Of a stretch of DNA of 64,000 nucleotides, positions 56,240-64,000 are shown piece after piece; the stretch's first letter is position 1, and each line of letters starts with the position of its first letter. The stretch is from Janthinobacterium lividum (GTDB lineage Bacteria; Pseudomonadota; Gammaproteobacteria; Burkholderiales; Burkholderiaceae_D): the NCBI RefSeq assembly GCF_023509035.1, contig NZ_CP075583.1, forward strand, positions 2,418,001 to 2,482,000. The letters are read 5' to 3'. The position numbers and the translations under genes are program-made. Under the pieces are notes generated by a model that was given only the letters and a program-made list of their open reading frames with translations, did not search any database and was not told the origin of the DNA.

Positions 56240-56357
56240 GTACCTGACATAAGCTACTGCGCGTCGCGCTTTGCGGCCTGCGATGCTCACCGTACTATAG
56301 TACGGTTGCGCTTCTTGGCCACAAATCGCTGCCGCTCGCTACGCTTCTGTCAGGTAC
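56240..56357. repeat. 118-bp palindromic (REP/MITE-like) element
   Basis: Outer inverted arms GTACCTGACA (56240-56249) and TGTCAGGTAC (56348-56357). A perfect central palindrome ACCGTACTATAGTACGGT lies at 56289-56306. The sequence between is partly complementary across the same centre (for example GCGG-CC blocks), so the whole element could fold into one long imperfect hairpin. No coding frame. It has no terminator-like T-run. Confidence 0.8.
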
Positions 56358-56418
56358 TTGCAGTTGTAGTATTCGGCAAGCTTTCATGCTTGCCGCGTTT
56401 CTTTTGTATCGGAGTGCC

Positions 56419-56940
56419 ATGCGCGTTCTGCGCCGCCCCCTCACCATCGGCGAAACCGCCATGGCCCGCAGCGTCTTTCGGGGCGCCATCGACTACGCGC
56501 GCGTGCGCGTCGTGCGCGGCTCCTTCCTGCCGTTTGGCTTGCAGGACCAGAACACGGCCATGACGCCGCGCGGCAGCCTGTATTTCATGCCGGCCCAGTA
56601 CCGCGACGACTTTTCCCGCGAAGGCAACAGCGGCAAGCTGTTCTTCATCCACGAAATGGTGCACGTGTGGCAGTACCAGCTCGGCTACAGCGTGCTGCTG
56701 CATGGCGTGCTGCTGGCGCTGTGCGGCGGCTACATCCGGCAGCGGGCCTACCGCTACGATGCGCAGGCCGGCGGCGTTCTGTCCGACTTCAACATGGAGC
56801 AGCAGGGCGACATCATCGCCCACTACTTCGGCGCGCGCCAGCTGGGCATTCCCGCCCACGTGGCCACGCTGCCACAGCTGCAGGAGATCCTGCAGGGCTT
56901 CCTGCTCGACCCCGCCGACCGCCGCTTGCTTCCGCGCTAA
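56419..56940 (+). CDS. Small HExxH zinc-peptidase-like protein
   Basis: 173 residues from ATG 56419 (MRVLRRPLTIGETAMARSVF), with CGGAG upstream. The core has a zinc-binding HExxH (FFIHEMVHVWQYQLGY) following DYARVRVVRGSFLPFGLQDQNTAMTPRGSLYFMP. Similar proteins are sometimes annotated as vgr- or Rhs-related because the same fold occurs in polymorphic toxins; as a stand-alone protein its function is unknown. A third ligand might be a Glu/Asp in MEQQGDIIAHYF. No signal peptide is obvious. Confidence 0.75.
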   Translation: MRVLRRPLTIGETAMARSVFRGAIDYARVRVVRGSFLPFGLQDQNTAMTPRGSLYFMPAQYRDDFSREGNSGKLFFIHEMVHVWQYQLGYSVLLHGVLLALCGGYIRQRAYRYDAQAGGVLSDFNMEQQGDIIAHYFGARQLGIPAHVATLPQLQEILQGFLLDPADRRLLPR

Positions 56941-57004
56941 TTTCGTTTCCTATCGTTATTTGGTGTACACGTATATTTGTATGTAATTTGCATGTATTCA
57001 GGCC

Positions 57005-57033
57005 TTGACTTTCGTCTCATCATTACCTAAATT
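57005..57033 (+). promoter_or_regulatory. Putative sigma-70 promoter of tadE group
   Basis: TTGACT-N17-TAAATT in an AT-rich spacer 82 bp before the first TadE-like gene. The spacer length is ideal; the -10 is 4 of 6. Confidence 0.5.
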
Positions 57034-57114
57034 ACATTATACAAAGAACAATTTATTTGTTGTATTTGCAACCTCGGCGCGAGACTGAGGGCAACCTGTC
57101 CAAGCGAGTAAATC

Positions 57115-57633
57115 ATGCAGACTAGAAACAGCTGTAGGGGAATGTTGCGCCTGAAAAAACCAACACGCGGGGCAGCGTTAGTGGAATTTGCCTTGATCGC
57201 CCCCATCCTCTTTTTCCTCATCGCCATGATCATGGAACTGGGCGTCATGTTCTGGGTCAACCTGACGATGCAGTACGCGGTGCGCGAAGGGGCGCGCTAC
57301 TCCATCACGGGGCAAAACAACCTCGATCCCGCCAGCGCCAACAAGCAGCGTTACGAAGCGGTGCTGAAAAAGATCAACGACAGCTCGCTGGGCCTGTATG
57401 CCATGGTCAGTCCCGTGGTGGTGGTCAATGGCGTCTCGCAAGCGCCCTCCGCGTACAACAACAATATGTTTGGCGCGGCCGGCGATATCGTTGTGCTACA
57501 GGTGAACTGCACCTGGCCCGTCATCACCCCCGCATGGCGGTTGATGGCCTTGCTCAATCCCAAAACTTCCACCAGTGCGCCCGGCCAGTATGCCTTCAGC
57601 GTCGCGGCCACCATGCGCAACGAGGCCTTCTGA
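57115..57633 (+). CDS. TadE-like pseudopilin, first copy
   Basis: 172 residues. A short basic leader is followed by RGAALVEFALIAPILFFLIAMIMELGVMFW, the TadE pattern with Glu five residues into the hydrophobic segment, as in type IV prepilins. Tad minor pseudopilins help assemble Flp pili for adherence. Its TGA overlaps the next ATG (TGATG). No flp major pilin gene is in the window. Confidence 0.85.
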   Translation: MQTRNSCRGMLRLKKPTRGAALVEFALIAPILFFLIAMIMELGVMFWVNLTMQYAVREGARYSITGQNNLDPASANKQRYEAVLKKINDSSLGLYAMVSPVVVVNGVSQAPSAYNNNMFGAAGDIVVLQVNCTWPVITPAWRLMALLNPKTSTSAPGQYAFSVAATMRNEAF

Positions 57634-58226
57634 TGACACCATTCAAACAATTGATATTGGCACGCGCGCGCAGCCAGCAGGGTGTGGCCGCCGTCGAGTT
57701 CGCCCTGGTGCTGCCCTTCCTGCTGATGATGGCCGTCCCCGTCTTCGACCTGGCGCGCATCGTGCAGGGCGACATGATATTAACCAATCTGAGCCGCGAG
57801 GGCGCCAACCTGGCGTCGCGCTCGTCGCAGGATCCGCAAACCATCATGACGGCGCTGGCGATGACGACGCCGCCGCTGGACATGGCCAGCAATGGCAGCA
57901 TGTACATCAGCAAGATCATGGGCAATGGCCCCGGCAAGCAGAACGTCATCCTCGAGCATTACCGCTGGACCCAGGGGCCGCAGCAGGCCAGCAAGGTGTG
58001 GAGCTGCAGCAGCTGGGCCAGCGACGGCACGGGCAAGTGCACCAGCATTCCCAGCGCGGGTTCGCCCATCAACGATGCCATGAGCAACCAGCTGGCCAAT
58101 GGCGAAGTCATTTATGTCGTCGAGGGACTGTATCGCGCCAACATCCTGTTTGCCGGCATGAGCCTGGGCTTTGGTGCGCAAACGCCTCAGTTGAGCGGCA
58201 ATCTGTACGCCAAAACCATTTTTTAG
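57633..58226 (+). CDS. TadE/TadF-like pseudopilin, second copy
   Basis: 197 residues from ATG 57633 with the same signature, QQGVAAVEFALVLPFLLMMAVPVFDLARIVQ, followed by a secreted domain with two Cys (KVWSCSSWASDGTGKC). Coupled to the gene before it. TadF is the usual name for the second pseudopilin of a Tad locus, but TadE and TadF are hard to separate by sequence. Confidence 0.83.
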   Translation: MTPFKQLILARARSQQGVAAVEFALVLPFLLMMAVPVFDLARIVQGDMILTNLSREGANLASRSSQDPQTIMTALAMTTPPLDMASNGSMYISKIMGNGPGKQNVILEHYRWTQGPQQASKVWSCSSWASDGTGKCTSIPSAGSPINDAMSNQLANGEVIYVVEGLYRANILFAGMSLGFGAQTPQLSGNLYAKTIF

Positions 58227-58276
58227 ACACGCTGTCATCATTGCGCAGGCGCACGTGCAGGCGCCGGGAGAACAAC

Positions 58277-59659
58277 ATGAAAAGCATACGCAGGCAGACT
58301 GGAAAACAAAAGGGGCAAGTGCTGATCGTCATCGGCCTGTCGATGGTGGTGCTGATTGGCTCAGTGGGGCTGGCCATCGATTCCGGCCTGGGCTTCATCA
58401 TCCGCTCCAAGCTCAATGCGGCCGTCGATGCGGCCAGCATCGCCGCCGCGCGCGCCGTCACGCAAGGCGTGGGCGAAGCGGCGCAGCGGGCCAGCGCCCA
58501 GGCGGCGGCGCAAAAGTTCTTTGCCGCGAATTTCCCCACTGGCTACCTGGGTGCCACACCCACCTTCAACGATCCCACCGTGACCTTTGACGCCGGCAAG
58601 GTGACGATCGATGCGGCGGCTACGGCCGCCGTGCCCGTGACCCTGATGCGCGTGCTGGGGTTCAATTTGCTGACGGTCAGCGCCGCGGCGCAAACTATTC
58701 GCAAGGATCTGGACCTGGCCTTCGTGATGGATACCTCGGGCTCGCTGGCGCCCGTCGGCTCCACCGTCATCAGCAGCGCGCAGCTGTTTCTCAGCAAATT
58801 CAATCCGGCGTTGGACCGCATGGCCCTGATCCATTTTTCCTACGGCGCCGAAGTCGATACGCCGATCAGCAAGGTGGCGCGCGGTTTCGACCAGGCGGGC
58901 ATGAAGACCACCATTGGCAACTTTTCGTTTGACGGCTTGACGAATTCGGCCGAAGGCATGTGGAATGGCCGCGACCAGCTCAACAGCATTGCCCTTGCCA
59001 ACCGCTCCAGCCTGCGCGTCATCGTGTTCTTTTCCGATGGCTCGCCGAATACCATTTCGTCCGTCTTCAAGTTCAAGAAGCCGGCCGACTGCACCATGCC
59101 TGGATCGCTGGTGACGGGCGACGGCACCAGTACCGGCACGCCGGCCGGCCTGTGGCGGATCGACAAGCAAGGCACGACGGCGGCCGGCAAGTGCGACCAG
59201 GATACGAACATTGTCAAGAATCTCGATGCGGCCGCCTTGCCGCAATGGTATAACGCGCACAATCCGACCAACCTGCCGGCCCTGCAGGAGTTTCCCCTAA
59301 TCACGGCCACGCCGCGTGCGGTCACCAATGATACCAGCAGCAATTCAGCCACCTGGATCAATGTCAACCGGGCCTCGCGCAACCTGCTCGAAGCGATGGC
59401 CACCAAGGCCCGCAGCGAGGGCATGTATGTGTTCACCCTGGGCCTGGGCAGCGAGTTGACGGCGGCAAATGGCCCTGCGCCCAGCGACAAGGGCGAAGAT
59501 ATCCTCAAATGCATGGCCAACACGCCCGATGCCCTGTCGCGCTGCGTGAATGCGGGCGCCGGCCAACCCGTCGGTATTTATTGCCACGCCGCCAACTCCA
59601 ACGAGTTGAAACCCTGCTTCGAGAAACTCGCCTCGGCCATTTTGCGCATCAGCATGTAG
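58277..59659 (+). CDS. TadG-like vWA-domain pilus protein
   Basis: 460 residues from ATG 58277 with GGGAG upstream. N-terminal Tad-type anchor (KGQVLIVIGLSMVVLIGSVGLAIDSG) and DUF2134-type start are followed by a von Willebrand A domain with a MIDAS motif (LAFVMDTSGSLAPVG; later VIVFFSDGSP). A Cys-rich C-terminal part follows (CMANTPDALSRCVNAG, YCHAANSNELKPCFEKL). TadG proteins anchor or regulate Flp pilus machinery. Last gene of the plus-strand group. Confidence 0.85.
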   Translation: MKSIRRQTGKQKGQVLIVIGLSMVVLIGSVGLAIDSGLGFIIRSKLNAAVDAASIAAARAVTQGVGEAAQRASAQAAAQKFFAANFPTGYLGATPTFNDPTVTFDAGKVTIDAAATAAVPVTLMRVLGFNLLTVSAAAQTIRKDLDLAFVMDTSGSLAPVGSTVISSAQLFLSKFNPALDRMALIHFSYGAEVDTPISKVARGFDQAGMKTTIGNFSFDGLTNSAEGMWNGRDQLNSIALANRSSLRVIVFFSDGSPNTISSVFKFKKPADCTMPGSLVTGDGTSTGTPAGLWRIDKQGTTAAGKCDQDTNIVKNLDAAALPQWYNAHNPTNLPALQEFPLITATPRAVTNDTSSNSATWINVNRASRNLLEAMATKARSEGMYVFTLGLGSELTAANGPAPSDKGEDILKCMANTPDALSRCVNAGAGQPVGIYCHAANSNELKPCFEKLASAILRISM

Positions 59660-59677
59660 GGCAGGCAAGGCAGGAGA

Positions 59678-59707
59678 AGGGCCGGACATCGCGTCCGGCC
59701 TTTTTTA
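59678..59707 (+). terminator. Terminator of tadE-tadG group
   Basis: GGCCGGAC-ATCGC-GTCCGGCC followed by TTTTTT, 18 bp after the tadG-like stop. Confidence 0.93.
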
Positions 59708-60026
59708 TGCCCTTGCATGGTGGCGCGCAGCAAGCCGCGATGGCATGTGCCCCAGCTTGTCGCGTCCGCGAGCCTGATCCACGCAGATGGTTGCGTTTGC
59801 CGCGGCTGCGCCGCTACGTTCCTCTAGGGCTGGGCAAGCAGGACAGGCAGCGGGCGTCGGCACGCCAACCAGAGTAAAGGGGGCGGGGAAAGCTGCAACG
59901 GTAGCAATCAATGGCAGGCAGGAAGACGTGGGACGAAGGCGCGGTGGCCTGGTGAGGCAGGGGCTGGCTGGATTGGGTGCATGGCTCCCGGCAGCGGTGA
60001 GCGCCGGGAGCGGGCTGGTCGCCGTG
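59708..60026. other. Spacer without a supported gene
   Basis: About 320 bp between the convergent Tad groups. Short open frames on both strands lack start signals and coding character. The minus-strand tadC gene would terminate here, but I see no strong hairpin with a T-run in that direction beyond the tadG terminator. Confidence 0.5.
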
Positions 60027-60959
60027 TCAATTGCCGCCAGCCATGCCGGGCAGCAGCACGCGGTAGATTTGCAGGAAGGCTGGTCCCATGAGCACCACCA
60101 GTAGGGAAGGGAAGATGAAGAAGATCAGCGGAAACAGCAGCTTCAGGGCAATTTTCGCCGCCTGCTCTTCTGCCAGCTGGCGCCGTTTGGTGCGCAACTG
60201 CTCGGATTGCACGCGCAGGGAGGCGGCGATGCTGGTGCCGAAGCGTTCGGCCTGGATCAGCATGGCAACGAGGGCATCGACATCCTCTACGCCCGTGCGC
60301 AGGGCAAGGTTGCGCAAGGCCCGTTCCTTCGAGTTGCCGGCGCGCAGTTCCAGCGTCAGCAGGTGCAGTTCCTCGGCCAGCACGGCGCTTTTCAGCGTGA
60401 TTTCGGAGGCTACCCGCGCCAGCGCCGCATCCATGGCCAGGCCCGCTTCCACGCAGACCGTCATCAGATCCAGCGCATCGGGAAAACTTTCAAAAATGTC
60501 GCGCTGGCGCACGCGGATGCGGCGGTTCAGCCAGCCGTTCGGCAGGTAGTAGCCGAAACCGGCGGCCAGCAGCAGCCACAGCAGTAATGCCGTGCCGCTG
60601 TAATGCACGCCAGCGATGCTCAGGCCCAGGAACAGCAGCACGGGCAGGCCCACGGCGAGGGCCGTCTTGGCGCCAAAATACAGCAGCGGCGCAGAGGGAT
60701 GGCGCAGGCCCGCATGCATGAAACGCAGGCGTATTTTCGAAGTCTCCCAGCCTTCTTCTGGCAGGGACAGGCGGGCCAGCGGTCTGCTCAGCTTGACGAA
60801 ATGCGTCAGCCAGTGGCGGGCGCCGCCCGTCCCGGCCGCGCCCACGCTGTCGAGGCGCTGGCGCAGCGGGTCGGGTACGGCCAGCAGCAGCACGAACATG
60901 GCACCGGCGAAGACGGCGATGAACAGCAAGCCGAGAAAGCCCATTTGCATGGTAGTCAT
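60027..60959 (-). CDS. tadC: TadC, type II/IV secretion F-like membrane protein
   Basis: 310 residues of the GspF/T2SSF fold: cytoplasmic helical domain (FESFPDALDLMTVCVEAGLAMDAALARVASEI) and transmembrane helices near the N-terminus (GLLFIAVFAGAMFVLLLAV), the middle (LLLWLLLAAGFGYYLP) and the C-terminus (LLFPLIFFIFPSLLVVLMGPAFLQIY). TadB and TadC form the inner-membrane platform for Flp pilus assembly. Last gene of the tadZ-A-B-C group, 21 bp after tadB. Confidence 0.9.
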   Translation of the reverse strand: MTTMQMGFLGLLFIAVFAGAMFVLLLAVPDPLRQRLDSVGAAGTGGARHWLTHFVKLSRPLARLSLPEEGWETSKIRLRFMHAGLRHPSAPLLYFGAKTALAVGLPVLLFLGLSIAGVHYSGTALLLWLLLAAGFGYYLPNGWLNRRIRVRQRDIFESFPDALDLMTVCVEAGLAMDAALARVASEITLKSAVLAEELHLLTLELRAGNSKERALRNLALRTGVEDVDALVAMLIQAERFGTSIAASLRVQSEQLRTKRRQLAEEQAAKIALKLLFPLIFFIFPSLLVVLMGPAFLQIYRVLLPGMAGGN

Positions 60960-60980
60960 GATGTCGTTCCCCTCAAAAAA

Positions 60981-61958
60981 TCACACCCGGATATGGATGA
61001 TCTTGCGCATGATGATGACGCCGAGCAGCATCAGAAACATGGCACCGCCCAGCATTTTCTGTCCGCCGGGATCGCGGTACAGCAGCTCCAGGAAGGTGGG
61101 GTTGGTCAGCTGTATCATGGCCGCCGCGCCGAACGGCAACAGCGCCAGGATCCACGCCGACAGGCGCGCCTCCGCTGACAGCACGCGTACCTGCCCCAGC
61201 AGCTTGATGCGTTCGCGGATGATGTGGCTGATGCTGTCGAGTAATTCCGACAGGTTGCCGCCCGTCTCGCGCTGGATCAGTACGGCGATGACGAAATAGC
61301 GCACGTCCGTGCTGGGTACGCGCGTGGCCAGGTTCATCAGCGCGTCCGGCATGGCGATGCCGAAGTTGACTTCGTCGAAGGCGATGCGAAATTCGTCGGC
61401 CAGCGGCGCGTTCATTTCCTCGCCGACCATTTTCAGGGCCGTGGGAAAGGCATGGCCGGCGCGCAGGGCGCGGCTCATGAGTTCCAGCGCGTCCGGCAAT
61501 TGCTGGCCGATGCGCTGCAGGCGGCGCGCCTTGGCGCGCTCGATGTAGTAAAAGGGCAGCAGCGCGCAGGCGGCCGCAACCACCAGGCGCAGCAGCCAGG
61601 GCAGGTCGATCAGGCTGGCGCCAACCAGGCCGACGAGGAAGGCCAGTAACACCAGCATGGCCCACTGCGCCACGCTCCACATCAACCCTGACTGTTCCAG
61701 CAGGCGGTCGAGTGCATGCACGCGCGGCACTTCCAATAATAATTTCTGCAGCGCCGGCGTTTCACTGAGCAGGCGCTGCTTGATCATCGAGGTGCTCTGC
61801 TCGCCCGCGTGGGCGCCGGCCGACATCACGCGCAGGCGCCGCGCCACCCGTTCCGATTCCGGCCCGCGCACATTGTTCCAGCTCTGGTACAGGCCCGTGA
61901 CGAGCAGCACCACGGCGATGAAGATCAGGGCCCCGAAGACGTAATAGCTGTAGTCCAT
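60981..61958 (-). CDS. tadB: TadB, type II/IV secretion F-like membrane protein
   Basis: 325 residues from ATG 61958 (MDYSYYVFGALIFIAVVLLVTGLYQSW), preceded by GGAGAG. T2SSF domain (LPDALELMSRALRAGHAFPTALKMVGEEMNAPLADEFRIAFDEVNFG; VQRETGGNLSELLDSISHIIRERIKL). Membrane helices are at the N-terminus, in the middle and at the C-terminus. A longer frame from 62087 overlaps tadA and was rejected. Confidence 0.91.
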   Translation of the reverse strand: MDYSYYVFGALIFIAVVLLVTGLYQSWNNVRGPESERVARRLRVMSAGAHAGEQSTSMIKQRLLSETPALQKLLLEVPRVHALDRLLEQSGLMWSVAQWAMLVLLAFLVGLVGASLIDLPWLLRLVVAAACALLPFYYIERAKARRLQRIGQQLPDALELMSRALRAGHAFPTALKMVGEEMNAPLADEFRIAFDEVNFGIAMPDALMNLATRVPSTDVRYFVIAVLIQRETGGNLSELLDSISHIIRERIKLLGQVRVLSAEARLSAWILALLPFGAAAMIQLTNPTFLELLYRDPGGQKMLGGAMFLMLLGVIIMRKIIHIRV

Positions 61959-61968
61959 GGCGCTCTCC

Positions 61969-63354
61969 TCAATGATATTGGCGGTTGGGATCGAACAGGC
62001 TTTCCGGCACGACGACGCCGAAGGCGCGCAGGCGGTCGAGGAAGCGGGGACGCACGCCGCTGGCCTGGAAGTGGCCGCTGACGGCACCGTCCTGGGCCAC
62101 GCCCGTCTGGCGGAAGGTGAAGATTTCCTGCATGGTGATCATCTCGCCTTCCATGCCCGTGATTTCTTGTATCGACACCACCTTGCGCTTGCCATCCGTC
62201 AGGCGCGCCACCTGCACCACCACGCCGATGGCTGCGCTGATCTGCTGGCGCATGGCCTTGCCCGGCAACATGGAGGCCGCCATGCTGATCATGTTTTCCA
62301 GCCGCGTCAGGGCGTCGCGTGGCGTGTTGGCGTGGATGGTGGCCATCGAGCCCTCATGGCCCGTATTCATTGCCTGCAGCATGTCGAGCGCCTCGGCACC
62401 GCGCACCTCGCCCAGGATGATGCGGTCGGGCCGCATGCGCAGGGCATTGCGCACCAGCGCGCGCTGCGTCACTTCGCCCTTGCCTTCGATGTTCGGGGGC
62501 CGCGTTTCCAGGCGTACCACGTGCGGTTGCTGCATTTGCAGTTCCGCCGCATCCTCGATGGTGACGATGCGCTCGGTGCCGCTGATGAAGCCCGATATCG
62601 CGTTCAGCATGGTGGTCTTGCCGCTGCCCGTGCCGCCCGAGATCAGGATATTGATCTTGGCCTTGCCCAGGCCCTGCAGGATTTGCGCCATTTCGACCGT
62701 CAGGCTGTGATGTTCGACCAGGTCGGAAAGCCGCAGCGGCTGGGCCGAAAAGCGCCGTATCGACATCACGGGTCCGTCGATGGCCAGCGGCGGGATGATG
62801 GCGTTGACGCGCGAACCGTCGGGCAGGCGGGCATCGACCATGGGGCTCGATTCATCGATGCGCCGTCCCACGCGCGAGACGATCTTGTCGATGATCTTCA
62901 TCAGGTGCGCATCGTCGGTGAAGCGGACGTTGCTCAGCTCGAGCTGGCCATGGCGTTCGACATACACCTGGCGGTGCGTGTTGACGAGGATGTCCGATAC
63001 CGTCGGGTCGTTCAGCAGTGGTTCGAGCGGGCCGAAGCCCAGTACCTCGTCCTGGATGTCGCGCACGAGGGTACGCCGTTCCAGGTCGTTGATGACGACG
63101 CTGTCTTCGTCCAGCAAGCGCCCCACCAGGACCTTCAGGTCGTCGCGTATCTGCTCCTGGGACAGGCGCTGCATGCCTTCCAGGTCGATGCGGTCGAGCA
63201 GGGACTGGTGCACGTGCTGCTTGAGTTCCTGGTAGGCGGGATTGTCGATGTTGCCGCCGCGCACGGCACCGAAGGCCGTATTGCTGTTCGCGCCCGGGGC
63301 GCTGCCGAGGCGTTCGCGCAGGCTGGGGCTGGCGCCATTGATGTCGATGCTCAT
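61969..63354 (-). CDS. tadA: TadA/CpaF pilus assembly ATPase
   Basis: 461-residue secretion ATPase. Walker A is [21 protein letters not shown]; the Asp box, Walker B ([44 protein letters not shown]) and His box are present. Powers Flp pilus extrusion. Overlaps the TadZ stop by 4 bp and precedes tadB by 10 bp. Confidence 0.95.
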   Translation of the reverse strand: MSIDINGASPSLRERLGSAPGANSNTAFGAVRGGNIDNPAYQELKQHVHQSLLDRIDLEGMQRLSQEQIRDDLKVLVGRLLDEDSVVINDLERRTLVRDIQDEVLGFGPLEPLLNDPTVSDILVNTHRQVYVERHGQLELSNVRFTDDAHLMKIIDKIVSRVGRRIDESSPMVDARLPDGSRVNAIIPPLAIDGPVMSIRRFSAQPLRLSDLVEHHSLTVEMAQILQGLGKAKINILISGGTGSGKTTMLNAISGFISGTERIVTIEDAAELQMQQPHVVRLETRPPNIEGKGEVTQRALVRNALRMRPDRIILGEVRGAEALDMLQAMNTGHEGSMATIHANTPRDALTRLENMISMAASMLPGKAMRQQISAAIGVVVQVARLTDGKRKVVSIQEITGMEGEMITMQEIFTFRQTGVAQDGAVSGHFQASGVRPRFLDRLRAFGVVVPESLFDPNRQYH

Positions 63355-64000
63355 GCTGTTTCCCCTCGAAGATGGATGGGCCGGCTACGCTGGAACAGGC
63401 GTGAAAACAGGCCGGGCGTGCTGGCCGCGCGCGTGCCGCCCAACTTGTGCGCGCACTCCTGCAGTGATTTTGCCAGCGCACTGCCGGGCGCCAGCTTCAG
63501 CACGGGCACGCCCTGGTTGACCGAGGCTGCCGCCACCGCGTAGTGATTCGGCATGGCGTGGAAGATGCGCTGGCCATAGGCCGCTTCCAGGTCGCGTCCG
63601 CGGATTTCATCGGCGCCCGCATGGCGGTTCAGGATCAGGTGGATCTTGCCGGCCGGGTATTCCAGCGACTGGAACACCTGCAGCAGCCGCTTGCCATCGC
63701 GGATGTAGGGCAGGGTTGCCTGCACCACGGGGCAGATCATGTCGGCGTGATCGAGCGCGCGCACGCTGATGGCATCGAGGCCGCGGCCCGTGTCGAGCAC
63801 GATGAAGTCATATTCGTGGCGCGCCAGATGCAGCAATTGGTCGATGTGCTCGGGCTTGATGTCGCTTGCGTGGCCCGGATCTTCGGGAGCTGCCAGGATG
63901 CTGAAGTTCGGCGTCACCTGCACCATGCTGGCGGCGAGGAAGGAGGGATCGAGGCGGTGGATCTGCTGTGCCACGTGCGACAGTGTGGCGGCCGGCTTCT
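63351..64000 (-). CDS. tadZ: TadZ/CpaE-like ATPase (partial)
   Basis: The C-terminal ~216 codons of a MinD-like protein that continues past the right edge; the ATG/GTG visible at 63974 is internal. Features: [49 protein letters not shown] and [22 protein letters not shown], typical of CpaE/TadZ, which positions the Tad machinery at the pole. The Walker A region is outside the window. Confidence 0.85.
   Translation of the reverse strand, partial: KPAATLSHVAQQIHRLDPSFLAASMVQVTPNFSILAAPEDPGHASDIKPEHIDQLLHLARHEYDFIVLDTGRGLDAISVRALDHADMICPVVQATLPYIRDGKRLLQVFQSLEYPAGKIHLILNRHAGADEIRGRDLEAAYGQRIFHAMPNHYAVAAASVNQGVPVLKLAPGSALAKSLQECAHKLGGTRAASTPGLFSRLFQRSRPIHLRGETA

Overview
The window looks like chromosomal DNA of a high-GC, motile betaproteobacterium of the Oxalobacteraceae, most like Janthinobacterium/Massilia/Duganella. 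This rests on the gene families, the flagellar gene order, the spoT-rpoZ-gmk-yicC and rph-rdgB-hemW neighbourhoods, and an Entner-Doudoroff block with a HexR repressor. No rRNA, tRNA, CRISPR array, insertion sequence or prophage was recognised.

Layout. (1) 1-14.3 kb: flagellar cluster. A minus-strand fliF-G-H-I-J-K operon diverges from fliE. A second minus-strand operon, fliD-fliS-fliT-fliK-like-flhB-like-ycgR, has its own FliA (sigma-28) promoter. fliC-flaG follows, with two FliA-type promoters in tandem. (2) 14.5-18.7 kb: a TPR/GT41 O-GlcNAc-transferase-like glycosyltransferase, a UDP-glucuronate decarboxylase-like SDR and a sugar C-methyltransferase-like protein, probably a flagellin glycosylation cassette. 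(3) 18.8-23.4 kb: a diguanylate cyclase, a NarL-type response regulator, a soluble PAS histidine kinase and a small membrane protein. (4) 23.5-37.8 kb: housekeeping genes (greB, spoT, rpoZ, gmk, doxX-like, yicC, rph, rdgB, hemW, tal) with a chemoreceptor, two lipoproteins and a patatin-like gene that appears to have lost its middle. (5) 38.0-46.5 kb: an orphan type VI secretion island with VgrG, a DUF4123 adaptor, a ~1-kb tandem duplication of a DUF3304/DUF2235 putative immunity/lipase unit (the first lipase copy is a remnant), a decayed DUF4123 gene and a third DUF3304 lipoprotein. (6) 46.7-56.2 kb: hexR, zwf, cheV, lactonase, pgi, edd and eda, with four matching HexR-type operators in front of zwf, pgi and edd. 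(7) 56.2-64 kb: a 118-bp palindromic element, a small HExxH protein, and a Tad locus split into a plus-strand TadE/TadE/vWA group and a convergent minus-strand tadZ-A-B-C group that runs off the end.

Several genes are broken by single small indels, most in short homopolymers: fliI, the membrane protein before the histidine kinase, a lipoprotein at 36 kb, the third DUF3304 lipoprotein and possibly the first DUF3304 gene. rdgB has a one-base insertion outside a homopolymer. Because rdgB and fliI are normally conserved and the lesions are alike, homopolymer sequencing error is the simplest explanation. By contrast, the large internal deletions (DUF2235 remnant, patatin-like gene) and the truncated DUF4123 look like real decay.
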